Below, one piece after another: positions 35,435 to 45,071 of a stretch of DNA of 64,000 nucleotides (the stretch's first letter is position 1; each line of letters opens with the position of its first letter). Source of the DNA: Mesorhizobium zhangyense (GTDB lineage: Bacteria > Pseudomonadota > Alphaproteobacteria > Rhizobiales > Rhizobiaceae); the NCBI RefSeq assembly GCF_011045115.1, contig NZ_JAAKZG010000005.1:487742-551741 (forward strand). Direction: 5' to 3'. The translations under genes and the position numbers were made by a program. Under the pieces are notes generated by a model that did no database searches, was not told where the DNA came from, and saw nothing but the letters and a program-made list of their open reading frames with translations.

Positions 35435-35562
35435 GAACGTGGCAGTCTTTTACGACTGCGCTAGGGCCGCGTCAACGGGCAAGCTTTTTCTCGACAAGCG
35501 CGCGGGCGGCTTGTATTTCGCTTGCGTCTTGAAATTCCCCGAAAAACCGGACACTTCCCGCC

Positions 35563-36675
35563 ATGACGCAAGCCGACGATACCAGCCGCCCCCAGCCGAA
35601 GCCCGGCGTCATGGACATTGCGGCCTATGTGCCCGGCAAGAGCGCTGCTCCGGCGGGCGTCGCCCAGGTCTACAAGCTGTCGTCCAACGAGAACCCGCTC
35701 GGCGCCTCGCCGGCAGCGATCGAGGCGGTACGCGAGGTTGCCGGCAAGCTCGAATTCTACCCTGATGGCTCGTCGACGAAGCTGCGCCAGGCGATTGCCG
35801 AGGCGCACGGCCTGAACCCGGCCAACATCGTCTGCTCCAACGGTTCCGACGAGATCATCGGCCTGCTGGCCCAGACCTATCTCCAGCCAGGCGACGAGGG
35901 CGTCTACACCGAGCACGGTTTTCTCGTCTACCAGAACTACATCAAGGCCGCCGGTGGCGTGCCGGTGATCGCGAAGGAGACGGATGAGCGCGCCGACGTC
36001 GACGCGATCCTCGCCGTCGTGACACCGAAGACGAAGGTCGTGTTCCTGGCCAACCCGAACAACCCGACCGGCACTTACATCCCGTTCGATGAGGTGCGCC
36101 GCCTGCACGCAGCCTTACCCAAGAACGTGCTTCTGGTGCTCGATGCGGCGTATGCCGAATATGTCCGCCGCAACGACTACGAGGCCGGTGTCGAACTGGT
36201 GGCCGGCGCGCAGAACGTCGTCATGACGCGCACCTTCTCCAAAATCCACGGCCTCGGCGGCGCGCGTATCGGTTGGGTCTATGCGCCGACGCATGTCATC
36301 GAAGCCATGGAACGCATGCGCGGACCTTTCAACGTCAACGCCGTCGCCATCGCCGCCGGCGTGGCGGCGATGGGCGACCGCGCCCATGTCGAGCGCACGG
36401 TGGCGCATAACGAAAAGTGGCTCGGGTGGCTGAGCGAGGAGCTCTCCGGGCTCGGCCTGCGTGTCACGCCCAGCGTCGGCAATTTCATCCTGATCCACTT
36501 CCCGGACGACGCCAAGCATTCGGCAGCGGCGGCGGACGATTATCTGAGTGCGCGGGGCTATATCCTGCGGCGCGTTGCCGGCTACGGTTTTCCCAACGCG
36601 CTGCGGATGACAGTCGGAACCGAAGACGCCAATCGCGGCGTAGTCGCCGCACTCACCGAGTTCCTGAAAAGTTGA
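35563..36675 (+). CDS. hisC: Histidinol-phosphate aminotransferase
   Basis: The 370-residue aminotransferase has the PLP lysine in [18 protein letters not shown] (Lys227), the substrate region [11 protein letters not shown] and the NPNNPTGTY motif. It makes histidinol phosphate and, in organisms with this gene next to tyrC, may also transaminate aromatic precursors. It is divergent from metAA. The tyrC start follows after four bases, so the two form an operon. Confidence 0.9.
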   Translation: MTQADDTSRPQPKPGVMDIAAYVPGKSAAPAGVAQVYKLSSNENPLGASPAAIEAVREVAGKLEFYPDGSSTKLRQAIAEAHGLNPANIVCSNGSDEIIGLLAQTYLQPGDEGVYTEHGFLVYQNYIKAAGGVPVIAKETDERADVDAILAVVTPKTKVVFLANPNNPTGTYIPFDEVRRLHAALPKNVLLVLDAAYAEYVRRNDYEAGVELVAGAQNVVMTRTFSKIHGLGGARIGWVYAPTHVIEAMERMRGPFNVNAVAIAAGVAAMGDRAHVERTVAHNEKWLGWLSEELSGLGLRVTPSVGNFILIHFPDDAKHSAAAADDYLSARGYILRRVAGYGFPNALRMTVGTEDANRGVVAALTEFLKS

Positions 36676-36679
36676 AGAA

Positions 36680-37615
36680 ATGTCCGAACCCCTGTTTGAA
36701 AAGATAGCCCTTGTCGGCATCGGCCTCATCGGCTCGTCGCTGGCGCGCGTCATCGGCCGCGAGGGCCTTGCCCGCCATGTTTCCATTGCCACCCGCAGCC
36801 CTGAAACACTCGCCCGCGCCGAGGAGCTGAAGCTCGGCGACAGCTACACTGCCAGCGCAGCCGAGGCCGTCAGGGATGCCGATCTTGTCATCGTCTCGGT
36901 GCCGGTCGGCTCCTCCGGCGCGGTCGCTGCCGAGATCGCGCCGGCACTCAAAGCCGGTGCAATCGTCACCGATGTCGGCTCGACCAAGGGCTCGGTGATA
37001 GCGCAGATGGCGCCGCATATGCCGGCCAATGTGCATTTCATTCCCGGCCACCCGCTGGCGGGTACGGAAAAATCCGGGCCCGATGCCGGCTTTGCCGACC
37101 TGTTCGAAAACCGCTGGTGCATCTTCACGCCGCTGCCGGGCACCGACCCGCAAGCGCTCGAAAAGCTGTCGGAGTTCTGGCGTCGCTGCGGCTCCAACAT
37201 CGACACGATGGACCCCGAGCATCACGACATGGTGCTGGCCATCGTCTCGCACCTGCCGCACATAATCGCCTACAACATCGTCGGCACGGCGGATGATCTT
37301 GAGGCGGTCACCAAGTCTGAAGTCATCAAATATTCGGCGTCCGGTTTCCGCGATTTCACCCGTCTCGCGGCGTCGGACCCGACGATGTGGCGCGACGTGT
37401 GCCTGCACAACAAGGACGCGATCCTCGAAATGCTGGCGCGGTTCTCGGAAGACCTGGCGTCGCTGCAGCGGGCGATCCGCTGGGGCGACGGCGACAAGCT
37501 GTTCGACATGTTCACGCGCACGCGTGCCGTGCGCCGTTCGATCATAGATGCCGGCCAGGAAATCGACGCGCCCGACTTCGGCCGCCAGGCGATCGAGCAC
37601 CCGGCCAAAACGTGA
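36680..37615 (+). CDS. tyrC: Prephenate/arogenate (cyclohexadienyl) dehydrogenase
   Basis: The 311-residue protein has the NAD(P) loop VGIGLIGSS (13-21), VTDVGSTKGSVI, and FIPGHPLAGTEKSGPDAG with the catalytic His, plus a helical dimerisation domain. It oxidatively decarboxylates prephenate or arogenate in tyrosine synthesis. Coupling with hisC suggests that the aminotransferase serves the aromatic branch too, though this is inference. Confidence 0.9.
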   Translation: MSEPLFEKIALVGIGLIGSSLARVIGREGLARHVSIATRSPETLARAEELKLGDSYTASAAEAVRDADLVIVSVPVGSSGAVAAEIAPALKAGAIVTDVGSTKGSVIAQMAPHMPANVHFIPGHPLAGTEKSGPDAGFADLFENRWCIFTPLPGTDPQALEKLSEFWRRCGSNIDTMDPEHHDMVLAIVSHLPHIIAYNIVGTADDLEAVTKSEVIKYSASGFRDFTRLAASDPTMWRDVCLHNKDAILEMLARFSEDLASLQRAIRWGDGDKLFDMFTRTRAVRRSIIDAGQEIDAPDFGRQAIEHPAKT

Positions 37616-37627
37616 AGTCGCGCAGCG

Positions 37628-38614
37628 CTATTTCAGCGGCGGGACATTGCCGAGCTTGATGAAGCCGAGCGAAGCCTTGCCCTTGCTGATTTTCAGGGGC
37701 AGGGACGGCGCACTGCCGAGCATGGAAAGAGCTGCAAACCCCTGCTGAATCTGCTCGCTCTTTTCCGGGATCACCTCGCTGAGCGCCATCGCCAGTCCCT
37801 GCGGGTCGCGGACGGTGAGCTTGAACTGCGCGTCCAGAAGCCCGTCCTGGCCTACCGAGAAGGGTCCGCTCAACGACAGGCCGGCCGTTTCGCTGGTGGA
37901 GAGGTCGAGCGTGCGGATCGTGCCGGACTGGCCGCGCATCGACTGGGTCTTCTGGGCGATAAGCGTCATGCCGTTCTTGACGGTCAGATCGGTGTCGCCT
38001 GAGAGCAGGGGCAGCGTTCGGCCCTCGACCAGCGAGGAATCCAGCGCCAATCCGGCGAAGCTGCCGGCAAGGTCGATATCCTGGCCGTTCGGGCGCACAT
38101 GGCCTTCGAACGTCTCGGCGGCAAGCAGGGGCGCGCCGGCATCGGTCGCCGCCTTCAGCATCTTGCCTTCCACCGACACGCGTTCCGGCAAAGGCTGGGC
38201 CAGACGCACGCTGGCGCGCAGATTGTCCCAGGTCAGGGCAAGCGGCTGGCTCTGGGGTACTTCGATGCGGGCCGGGCTGTCGATTTCAGCGATCAGGTGA
38301 GTCGGGTCGTAGATCTGCCCCGCCGAGCGGAAGTTGCCCGCCGAAACGCTGACGCCACGGCCGGCATCTTCGAAGGCGACGCGATCGCAGAAAAGGCCGA
38401 GGCGGAAAGGATAGCCGCGCGCGACCGGGTTGGTGCATTCGGCGACCACGCCGTCGCGGTTCAGCGAGGCGATCTCGGCTTTGGCCTTGGCCTCGACCTT
38501 GCCGGCCAGATAGAACCAGCCGACGCTATAGCCGCCGAACAGCAGCACGACGAAGGCCGCCAGCCAGAGGATGCGGCGGTTGTAGTTCGGCTTCGGGCGG
38601 TCAGTCATGCTCAT
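37628..38614 (-). CDS. DUF2125 membrane-anchored periplasmic protein
   Basis: The 328-residue protein (start 38614; 38608 also possible) has a short cytoplasmic tail, one helix (ILWLAAFVVLLFGGYSVGWFYLA), and a periplasmic region with CTNPVARGYPFRLGLFCD that matches DUF2125. The two Cys of that motif may be disulfide-bonded. The family is widespread in Alphaproteobacteria with unknown function. It is convergent with tyrC. Confidence 0.83.
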   Translation of the reverse strand: MSMTDRPKPNYNRRILWLAAFVVLLFGGYSVGWFYLAGKVEAKAKAEIASLNRDGVVAECTNPVARGYPFRLGLFCDRVAFEDAGRGVSVSAGNFRSAGQIYDPTHLIAEIDSPARIEVPQSQPLALTWDNLRASVRLAQPLPERVSVEGKMLKAATDAGAPLLAAETFEGHVRPNGQDIDLAGSFAGLALDSSLVEGRTLPLLSGDTDLTVKNGMTLIAQKTQSMRGQSGTIRTLDLSTSETAGLSLSGPFSVGQDGLLDAQFKLTVRDPQGLAMALSEVIPEKSEQIQQGFAALSMLGSAPSLPLKISKGKASLGFIKLGNVPPLK

Positions 38615-38731
38615 GTGCGGCTCAATTCTGTTCATGGACCTGTCTATAGACGCAAAACAGGTGCCGCGCTTCGCATTCATGTTCTACCTTGATGCGACGC
38701 GGGACGTTCTGCGCGGAGTTGGCTTGGCGAT

Positions 38732-39250
38732 ATGGGCGATTTTTGGGTTTTTGGCTACGGTTCGTTGATCTGGCGCCCCGGTTTTGCGCATACGGAGACA
38801 AGGCGGGCCCATCTCTACGGCTATCGCCGTTCGCTCTGCGTGCTCTCTTTCGTCCATCGCGGCACGCCTCAGCGTCCCGGACTGGTGCTTGGGCTCGACC
38901 GCGGCGGCTCCTGTGTCGGGCTGGCGTTTCGCGTGCCGGGCGAATTACGCGACGAAGTGATTGCCTATCTGCGCGAGCGCGAGCTGGTCACGAATGTCTA
39001 TCTCGAACGCACGCAAACCGTGCGTCTCGATGACGGCGAGAAGGTGGATGCGGTCTGCTACGTCGTCGACCGCGCGCATGAACAATATGCCGGCAATCTC
39101 GACGAGGCCGAGGCGGCGAGGATCGTCCTGGGAGCGGTCGGCCAGTCGGGCGCGAACGAGGACTATGTGCTGAGCACGCTGGAACATCTGGAAGCCCTCG
39201 GCATCAGGGACCAGTGGCTGGAGGATGTCGGTCGTCGGCTTGCTGTTTGA
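38732..39250 (+). CDS. ChaC-type gamma-glutamylcyclotransferase
   Basis: The 172-residue protein has the substrate-binding motif YGSLIW (9-14), the RRSLCVLSFVHRGTPQRPGLVLGLDRGG core and a RERELVTNVY segment that carries the likely catalytic Glu of the family. ChaC enzymes cleave the gamma-glutamyl bond of glutathione to give 5-oxoproline and Cys-Gly. It is divergent from the DUF2125 gene, an association typical of rhizobia. Confidence 0.88.
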   Translation: MGDFWVFGYGSLIWRPGFAHTETRRAHLYGYRRSLCVLSFVHRGTPQRPGLVLGLDRGGSCVGLAFRVPGELRDEVIAYLRERELVTNVYLERTQTVRLDDGEKVDAVCYVVDRAHEQYAGNLDEAEAARIVLGAVGQSGANEDYVLSTLEHLEALGIRDQWLEDVGRRLAV

Positions 39251-39378
39251 CCGGCCTGCTCGCATTTATGTGAAAACCAAAAGCATCGTCGGGGTTTGAA
39301 CCCGGCTTCTGCAAGGTTTAGCTTTCTGAGATGGCGGTGCGGTTCTCGCGCAGGCCCGAAAATCACGGAGTATCGATC

Positions 39379-40326
39379 TTGCAGAAACGTCGCCTTGGTC
39401 GCACGGACCTCTCAATCGCGCCGCTGGTTTTCGGCGGCAATGTCTTCGGCTGGACCGCTGACGAAAAGACCTCCTTCGACCTGCTCGACCGCTTTACGGA
39501 TGCTGGGCTGAACACCATCGACACGGCCGATGTCTATTCGCGCTGGGTGCCCGGCAATTCGGGAGGCGATTCCGAAACGATCATCGGCAAGTGGATGAAG
39601 GCGCGCGGCAACCGCGACAAGGTCGTGGTGATCACCAAGGTCGGCGCGGATATGGGACAGGGCAAGCGCGATCTCTCGGCTGGCTATATCGAGAAGGCGG
39701 TCGATGCATCGCTGAAGCGGCTCCAGACCGACGTCATCGACCTCTATCTTTCGCACTGGCCCGACGATGCGACACCCTATGAGGAGACGCTCGGCGCATA
39801 CCAGAAGCTTATCGCTGCCGGAAAAGTCCGCCATATCGGCGCATCGAACCTCGACGCCGAGCAGCTTGGCGAGGCCCTGAAAGTCTCGCAGGAAAAGAAC
39901 CTGCCGCGCTACGACGTGCTGCAGCCGGAATACAATCTCTACGACCGCCCGAGCTATGACGGCGCGTTGCGTGATCTCTGCATGGCCGAGGATATCGGCG
40001 TCATCACCTATTACAGCCTCGCCAGCGGTTTCCTCTCCGGCAAGTACCGCAGCGAAGCCGACCTCGCCAAAAGCGCGCGCGGCGGTGGTGTGAAGAAATA
40101 TCTCGATGCGCGGGGCCTGGGCATCCTTGCTGCACTGGACGCCGTTTCGGCCCGCCATGCGGCCACGCAGGCCGAGGTGGCCTTGGCGTGGATCATCGCC
40201 CGCCCGGGCGTCACCGCGCCGATTGCCAGCGCAACTTCGGTGGCCCAGGTCGACAGCCTTATCAAGTCGGTGTCGCTGAAGCTCGACCAGGCCGATATTG
40301 CGGAACTGGATAGCGCCAGCGCCTAA
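39379..40326 (+). CDS. Aldo/keto reductase
   Basis: The 315-residue product begins MQKRRLGRTDLSIAPLVFGG, the standard family N-terminus. It starts at TTG 39379 behind GGAG (39367-39370), and the only upstream ATG (39331) would add 16 non-homologous residues. The tetrad is Asp48, Tyr53, Lys87 and His126. The family uses NADPH to reduce carbonyls or, in this VdhAKR/YajO-like branch, sugars and quinones. It overlaps the convergent plsC gene by four bases. Confidence 0.87.
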   Translation: MQKRRLGRTDLSIAPLVFGGNVFGWTADEKTSFDLLDRFTDAGLNTIDTADVYSRWVPGNSGGDSETIIGKWMKARGNRDKVVVITKVGADMGQGKRDLSAGYIEKAVDASLKRLQTDVIDLYLSHWPDDATPYEETLGAYQKLIAAGKVRHIGASNLDAEQLGEALKVSQEKNLPRYDVLQPEYNLYDRPSYDGALRDLCMAEDIGVITYYSLASGFLSGKYRSEADLAKSARGGGVKKYLDARGLGILAALDAVSARHAATQAEVALAWIIARPGVTAPIASATSVAQVDSLIKSVSLKLDQADIAELDSASA

Positions 40327-41111
40327 ACCTCGACGCCCAGCTCCTTCAGCCGCTTGACCGCCGTTGGTGGCAGTGCCGGCGGGTTGGGCGACTGCGCGGC
40401 CTCGATCAGATACTGGTCGCAGGCCGCTTCCGTTTCGCTGATCAGGCGGCGCATGAATTCTTCCTTGCTCAATCCCGGCGGGATCGGCGGCAGGTATCGC
40501 GCCTTTATCGTGCCGGGATAGCGCATGAACTTCCGGCGTGGCCAGTAGAGCCCCGCCACATGCGCCACCGGTACGACCGGCACGCCAAGCTGGTTGTAGA
40601 GCTCGACGATGCCCCATTTATAGGCCGGCTCGTCGCCTGGCGCGCGCCGCGTGCCTTCCGGATAGATGATCAACTGGCGCGGGTTGCGCGCCATCTCCGC
40701 TTTGGTCGCAGCCACGACGGCCTTCAGTGCCTTGGAGCGGCTGCCGCGATTGACCGGGATCATCCGCATCTTGAGGATATACCAGCCGAAGAACGGTATC
40801 CAGGTCAGCTCGCGCTTCAGGATGTAGAGCCCGTCGGGAATGTCGGGCAGGAAGGCGATGGCATCCCAGAAGGACTGGTGCTTGGGCGCCAGTATGTAGG
40901 AGCCCTGCGGCAGGTTTTCCTGGCCGGTGATCTCGCTTTTCGTGCCGGCGACCTTGTCCTGCAGCCACAAGCTGGTGCGGCTCCAGAATTTCGGCACGAA
41001 CCAGGCGCGGTGGCGCGGCGACAGGAAATAATAGGGCGTCCAGAAAATCATCTGGACGATCAGATTGGCGTAGAAGAGGACGTTGAACGCCAGCGAGCGG
41101 ATTTGGACCAT
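40323..41111 (-). CDS. plsC: 1-acyl-sn-glycerol-3-phosphate acyltransferase (PlsC family)
   Basis: The 262-residue protein has a hydrophobic N-terminal region, the catalytic HX4D motif in KHQSFWD (His78, Asp83) and EGTR in YPEGTRRAPG (152-155). It acylates lysophosphatidate to phosphatidate at the inner membrane, or a related lyso-lipid. A lower-case paralog of PlsC in the ornithine-lipid pathway (OlsA) is also possible from sequence alone. It lies downstream of the YdcF-like gene. Confidence 0.88.
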   Translation of the reverse strand: MVQIRSLAFNVLFYANLIVQMIFWTPYYFLSPRHRAWFVPKFWSRTSLWLQDKVAGTKSEITGQENLPQGSYILAPKHQSFWDAIAFLPDIPDGLYILKRELTWIPFFGWYILKMRMIPVNRGSRSKALKAVVAATKAEMARNPRQLIIYPEGTRRAPGDEPAYKWGIVELYNQLGVPVVPVAHVAGLYWPRRKFMRYPGTIKARYLPPIPPGLSKEEFMRRLISETEAACDQYLIEAAQSPNPPALPPTAVKRLKELGVEV

Positions 41112-41191
41112 GGGTGAAGCCTGAGGAGGGTGTCACCGCTGGTTACACCAACTGCCCGAAAAAGGAAAACCGCATCTGTCCGACGCGAGGG

Positions 41192-41920
41192 TCAGTTCGT
41201 GGATGACTTGGTGGAGGCCTCGACCAGCACCACGCCGTCCGGCGTCGAGCGCAGCGGCACCACTGTGCGGGCAAGGGCGCCGAGATATTTGGTGTATTCG
41301 GTGAACAGCACGCGCACCGCTTCGGGCTTGGTCATCCATGTGCCGCCATCCAGCCGCGTGTTGACGACGGGATAGGGTTTCAGGTTGGCCTTGTCGATGA
41401 AGCGCCCCATTTCGAGCAGGCTGCGCGGCATGTGGTAATTGTTGGTAACGAGGATGACGCTGCCATATTCATGGCTCTCGACCCATTTGGCGCTTTCCTC
41501 GGCGTTGCCGATCGTGTCCATGGCCGCATAATCGATATCGACGCAGCAGGAAAACAGCGTCTTGTCGCCGCCCGTCGCCACCTGGAGCGACTTGCGGCCT
41601 GCCGCGGGATTGACGCCGCTGATGAGCAGGCGCTGGCCTTTGCCCGATTTGAGCAGGTCGAGTGCCGCATCGATACGCGACTGGCCGCCGGTCAGCACGA
41701 TGATCGCATCCGCGCTGGGCGGGTTCGCAGGCGTGCTCAGGCGGCTAACATAGTCGGCGAACCAGCCGAAGCCGGCGGCAAAGACAACGCCTGCGGCAAT
41801 GGTTGCAACGGCTGCGGCGCGCAGAAATCTGGCAAAACGATTCGACGGCTTGCGCTGGGGCGCAGGCACGAATGCCGACGACATACCGCCGACCGCCTCA
41901 TCCGTCTCGAATCTGCTCAT
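41192..41920 (-). CDS. YdcF/ElyC-family DUF218 membrane protein
   Basis: The protein has 242 residues from start 41920 (MSRFETDEAVGG) with one N-terminal helix and a DUF218 domain: DAIIVLTGGQSRIDAALDLLKSGKGQRLLISGVN and SVILVTNNYHMPRSLLEMGR. Relatives ElyC and SanA affect envelope biogenesis. Start 41941 adds seven residues and cannot be ruled out. It lies downstream of ftsX and upstream of plsC on the same strand. Confidence 0.85.
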   Translation of the reverse strand: MSRFETDEAVGGMSSAFVPAPQRKPSNRFARFLRAAAVATIAAGVVFAAGFGWFADYVSRLSTPANPPSADAIIVLTGGQSRIDAALDLLKSGKGQRLLISGVNPAAGRKSLQVATGGDKTLFSCCVDIDYAAMDTIGNAEESAKWVESHEYGSVILVTNNYHMPRSLLEMGRFIDKANLKPYPVVNTRLDGGTWMTKPEAVRVLFTEYTKYLGALARTVVPLRSTPDGVVLVEASTKSSTN

Positions 41921-42041
41921 GCTGCTATGGTCGGCTTTCATTAGCGTCTGTGCAAATGCCGTTTCCGCACATTGCGTTACAGCGGGTTGCCAATCGTGAT
42001 CGTCTCTTTCGGCGCGCGCCGCTCCAGCGTTTCCAAGCATT

Positions 42042-43031
42042 CTAGCCTCCGTCCGGATGGCTGACGTCTATATCGTTCAGATAGGCCACGACCGTCACAT
42101 GTGAAGTGGCGGCGGTGAGCGCGCCGATGATCAGGACGACCAGTGCCACGCCGCCATAGCCGGCGGCCCCTATGGAAAAATTGCCGAACAAAGCGGTTGC
42201 CTGATCGGCCTGAGGGGTGGCCAGATTGCGCGACGACCAGAACCAGAAAAAGATGAAGACGATCATCGCCGCTATGCCGCCGGCAGCAGCCCCCTTCATG
42301 CCCGTGAGCAAGAAGTGCGTGCGAAACTGGCTGGCGATGAAGCCGGCCTCCGCGCCGACGAAATGCAGGACTTCGATGATGTGCCCATTGCCGGCCATGG
42401 CGCCGCGCGTGGCGAAGACCACGGTCAGCACCGTTGCCGACAGCATCAGCACCAGCACGGCCATGCCGAGCGTTACCGTGGTGCGGGCCATGGCGACCAG
42501 CCGGTCGACCCAGGTACGGTGGTCGTCCAGCGTCGCGCTCGGCACGTCCGGTTGCAGCATCTGGCGCATGGCGGCGAAATCCGGCGGATTGTTCTCGTCG
42601 ATGGTGACGATCACCAACCGCGGCACCGGCAGTTCGTCGATGTTCAGGCCGGAGCCGAGCCATGGCTCGAGCAGCCGCGCGGTTGCCTCGCGATCGACGA
42701 TCTTGGTGCTGCGCACGCCGGCAAAGCCGCTGGCGATGCGGGCGGCATTGGCAAGGGCGGCATCCATGTCCAGCCCGTCGACCGGCTTGATCTGGATCGT
42801 CGCCTCGCGCGCAATCTGGTTTTCCCAGATCGATGCCGTGTCACGAACCAGCGTGACCGCGCCGAGCGTCAGGCAGGACAGGAAGGTCATGATGGCGATG
42901 ACGAAGACCAGCGCGCGCCCGGCTATGTTCTGCGGCGGCACGATGGGTGCTGTCTTGCGCTGGGCGCGGACCGGGCGGGCGATCGTTTCCTCTTCGTGGT
43001 CGCCGTCGGTGGCCTGATGCAGCTCAGTCAT
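42042..43031 (-). CDS. ftsX: Cell division ABC transporter permease FtsX
   Basis: The 329-residue protein has a cytoplasmic N-terminus, four helices (first around ALVFVIAIMTFLSCLTLGAV) and a large periplasmic loop after helix 1. This layout and the DMDAALANAARIASGFAGV segment fit FtsX. With FtsE it controls septal peptidoglycan hydrolases in the divisome. Its ATG overlaps the end of ftsE by eight bases. Confidence 0.92.
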   Translation of the reverse strand: MTELHQATDGDHEEETIARPVRAQRKTAPIVPPQNIAGRALVFVIAIMTFLSCLTLGAVTLVRDTASIWENQIAREATIQIKPVDGLDMDAALANAARIASGFAGVRSTKIVDREATARLLEPWLGSGLNIDELPVPRLVIVTIDENNPPDFAAMRQMLQPDVPSATLDDHRTWVDRLVAMARTTVTLGMAVLVLMLSATVLTVVFATRGAMAGNGHIIEVLHFVGAEAGFIASQFRTHFLLTGMKGAAAGGIAAMIVFIFFWFWSSRNLATPQADQATALFGNFSIGAAGYGGVALVVLIIGALTAATSHVTVVAYLNDIDVSHPDGG

Positions 43032-43683
43032 AGATATCGAGCCTTCCATTGGCCAGAATCATGCGCCGCGCGTCGACCTGCTCCATCAAGCCGAGATCAT
43101 GGGTTGCAATGACCACGGCCGTTCCCAGCCGGTTCAGTTCGATGAAAAGCCGCAGCAGGCGCCGCGCCAGAGGCGGGTCGACATTGCCGGTCGGCTCGTC
43201 GGCCAGCAGGATCTCCGGCTGCTCGATCAGTGCACGCGCAATCGCGGCGCGCTGCTTCTCGCCGCCCGACAGCACCGGCGGCAGCACGTGCATGCGTTCG
43301 CCAAGCCCGACCCATTTCAGCAGTTCGGTGACGTCGTTGCGGTAGCTCGCTTCTTCGCGGCCGCGCACGCGCAGGGGCAGGGCAACGTTCTCATAGGTCG
43401 TCATGTGGTCGAGCAGGCGAAAATCCTGGAACACCACGCCGATGCGCCGCCGCAGCAGCGGCAGTTCCTGGCGCGTGATGCGCGAACGGTCCTTGCCGAA
43501 GACCGAGATCAGCCCGCGCGTCGGCTTCAGGGACAGGAACAGCAGGCGAAGCAGCGTCGTCTTGCCGGCGCCCGACGGCCCGCTCAGGAACTGGAATGAG
43601 CGCTCCGGGAGCTGGAAGGTGATGTCGCGGAGAATCTCCGGACCCATCCCGTAACGCAGGCCGACATTCTCGAAGCGGATCAA
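43024..43683 (-). CDS. ftsE: Cell division ATP-binding protein FtsE
   Basis: The 219-residue ABC ATPase has Walker A GPSGAGKT (35-42), signature VLSGGEKQR and Walker B EILLADEPTGNVDP. The start is TTG (43681-43683), giving MIRFENVGLRYG, the normal FtsE N-terminus, with AAGG nearby. It pairs with the overlapping ftsX downstream. Confidence 0.94.
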   Translation of the reverse strand: MIRFENVGLRYGMGPEILRDITFQLPERSFQFLSGPSGAGKTTLLRLLFLSLKPTRGLISVFGKDRSRITRQELPLLRRRIGVVFQDFRLLDHMTTYENVALPLRVRGREEASYRNDVTELLKWVGLGERMHVLPPVLSGGEKQRAAIARALIEQPEILLADEPTGNVDPPLARRLLRLFIELNRLGTAVVIATHDLGLMEQVDARRMILANGRLDIYD

Positions 43684-43871
43684 GTGTAAAAACCTTGGGT
43701 TTTGCGGGCCGTCATTGCGGCCAGTTCATCAAAAAGACCATCGGCCTGTATGGTTAACCTTTGGTTAATTTTCACGTCAAATCCGGCCCTGATTCGCCCA
43801 CGGTTGCGAAGCATTAACCAATTCCGTTTACCTCCGGAATCGGGGAAGTTCGAAAGGATAGCCCATCCGCT

Positions 43872-44522
43872 ATGGCAGAGGGTCGCACCGCACGCCCGGT
43901 TTCCGGCGAAATCATGACGGGCGTCTCGGTCGAGGCGGTCATTGCTTGGCCTGTGCATGATGCCGCGGACGTGGTTGATGCCGACTACGAGCTTGTTTCG
44001 CCGCCACGCCGCGCACCTGTCGCGCCCGAAGCCGAGCCCGCAGCCTTCGCGCCTGCGGCAGCACCTGTCGATGGCATGGGCATGCTGTTGCGCGATCCCG
44101 CGCAGCCCGCAGCGAGCCGCCTGGCATCGCGCGGCGGGCCGATCTTCTGGGTTTTCGGCCTCGGTCTCGCTGCCGCAGCCTTCTGGGTTTCCGGCGGGCA
44201 TGAATTGGTGCGGCAGGCATCGTTCCTGAGCACGGCGCAAGCGGCACCCGGCTTCACCATTTCCGGCGTCACGTCGCGGATCGACACTATCGGCGCTCGG
44301 CCTGTTTTGTTCGTCGATGGCCAGGCCTCGAACAGCGGCAATATGGCAGCGCGCTTGCCGCCGCTGGAGATCCACGTCACCGGCACCGACGGCGCAATCG
44401 CGCGCTACAAGCTGGGGACAGCGGACAAGCCTTTGGCCCCCGGCGGCAGATTTGCCTTTTCGAGCCGGCTCGAGGTGCCTAAGAACGGGGTGAAGACCGT
44501 TTCGGTCGCCTTCGGAGATTAA
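43872..44522 (+). CDS. Hypothetical single-pass membrane protein between ftsE and hpt
   Basis: The 216-residue protein has a proline/alanine-rich cytoplasmic half, one helix (GGPIFWVFGLGLAAAAFWVSGG, about residues 88-109), and a C-terminal domain with FTISGVTSRIDTIGARPVLFVDGQASNSGNMAARLPPLEIHV that resembles DUF3426-type C-terminal domains. It is co-directional with hpt, 3 bases upstream, and divergent from ftsE. No function is known to me. Confidence 0.7.
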   Translation: MAEGRTARPVSGEIMTGVSVEAVIAWPVHDAADVVDADYELVSPPRRAPVAPEAEPAAFAPAAAPVDGMGMLLRDPAQPAASRLASRGGPIFWVFGLGLAAAAFWVSGGHELVRQASFLSTAQAAPGFTISGVTSRIDTIGARPVLFVDGQASNSGNMAARLPPLEIHVTGTDGAIARYKLGTADKPLAPGGRFAFSSRLEVPKNGVKTVSVAFGD

Positions 44523-44525
44523 AAC

Positions 44526-45068
44526 ATGCCGGTTGTCCGCGACAAGGATATCGAAGTGCTGTTCAGCGCCTCGACCATCGCCCGACGCAATCTCGAGCTT
44601 GCCAAGGAGATCGCCGCGCACGACTACACCGACCTGCTGGTCATCTCGGTGCTGAAGGGCTCGTTCATTTTCGCTGCGGACCTGATCCGCGCCATGCACG
44701 ATGTCGGCCTGTCGCCGGAAGTCGAGTTCATCTTCATTTCCAGCTATGGCGCGGGCACCACCAGCGGCGAGGTGCGGGTGCTGCGCGATATCGACAACGA
44801 GGTGAGGGGCCGCGACGTTCTCCTCATCGACGACATTCTGGAATCGGGCAAGACGCTGTCCTTCACCCGCGACCTGATGCTGTCGCGCGGCGCGAAAAGC
44901 TGCTCCATCGCCGTGCTGCTGGACAAGCGCATGCGCCGCAAGATTGAGCTCGATGCCGATTATGTCGGCTTCGACTGTCCCGACTATTTCGTCGTCGGCT
45001 ACGGCATGGACGTCGCCCACGCCTTCCGCGAACTGCCCTTCGTCGGCGTCGTCAAGGGCGACGCCTGA
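44526..45068 (+). CDS. hpt: Hypoxanthine phosphoribosyltransferase
   Basis: The 180-residue enzyme has the PRPP motif VLLIDDILESGKT (98-110), the flexible loop SSYGAGTTSGEVRVLRD and the C-terminal YFVVGYGMDVAHAFRELPFVGVV. It salvages hypoxanthine (and guanine) to IMP/GMP. It lies three bases after the upstream membrane protein gene and four bases before the glutathione transferase-like gene. Confidence 0.95.
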   Translation: MPVVRDKDIEVLFSASTIARRNLELAKEIAAHDYTDLLVISVLKGSFIFAADLIRAMHDVGLSPEVEFIFISSYGAGTTSGEVRVLRDIDNEVRGRDVLLIDDILESGKTLSFTRDLMLSRGAKSCSIAVLLDKRMRRKIELDADYVGFDCPDYFVVGYGMDVAHAFRELPFVGVVKGDA

Positions 45069-45071
45069 GGC

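Noticed and set aside
39286..39312. GGGTTTGAACCC dyad resembling a tRNA T-arm ahead of the TTG-start reductase gene
   Set aside because: No D-arm, anticodon arm or pairing acceptor stem could be found around it on either strand, so it is not a tRNA gene; it may be a short hairpin.
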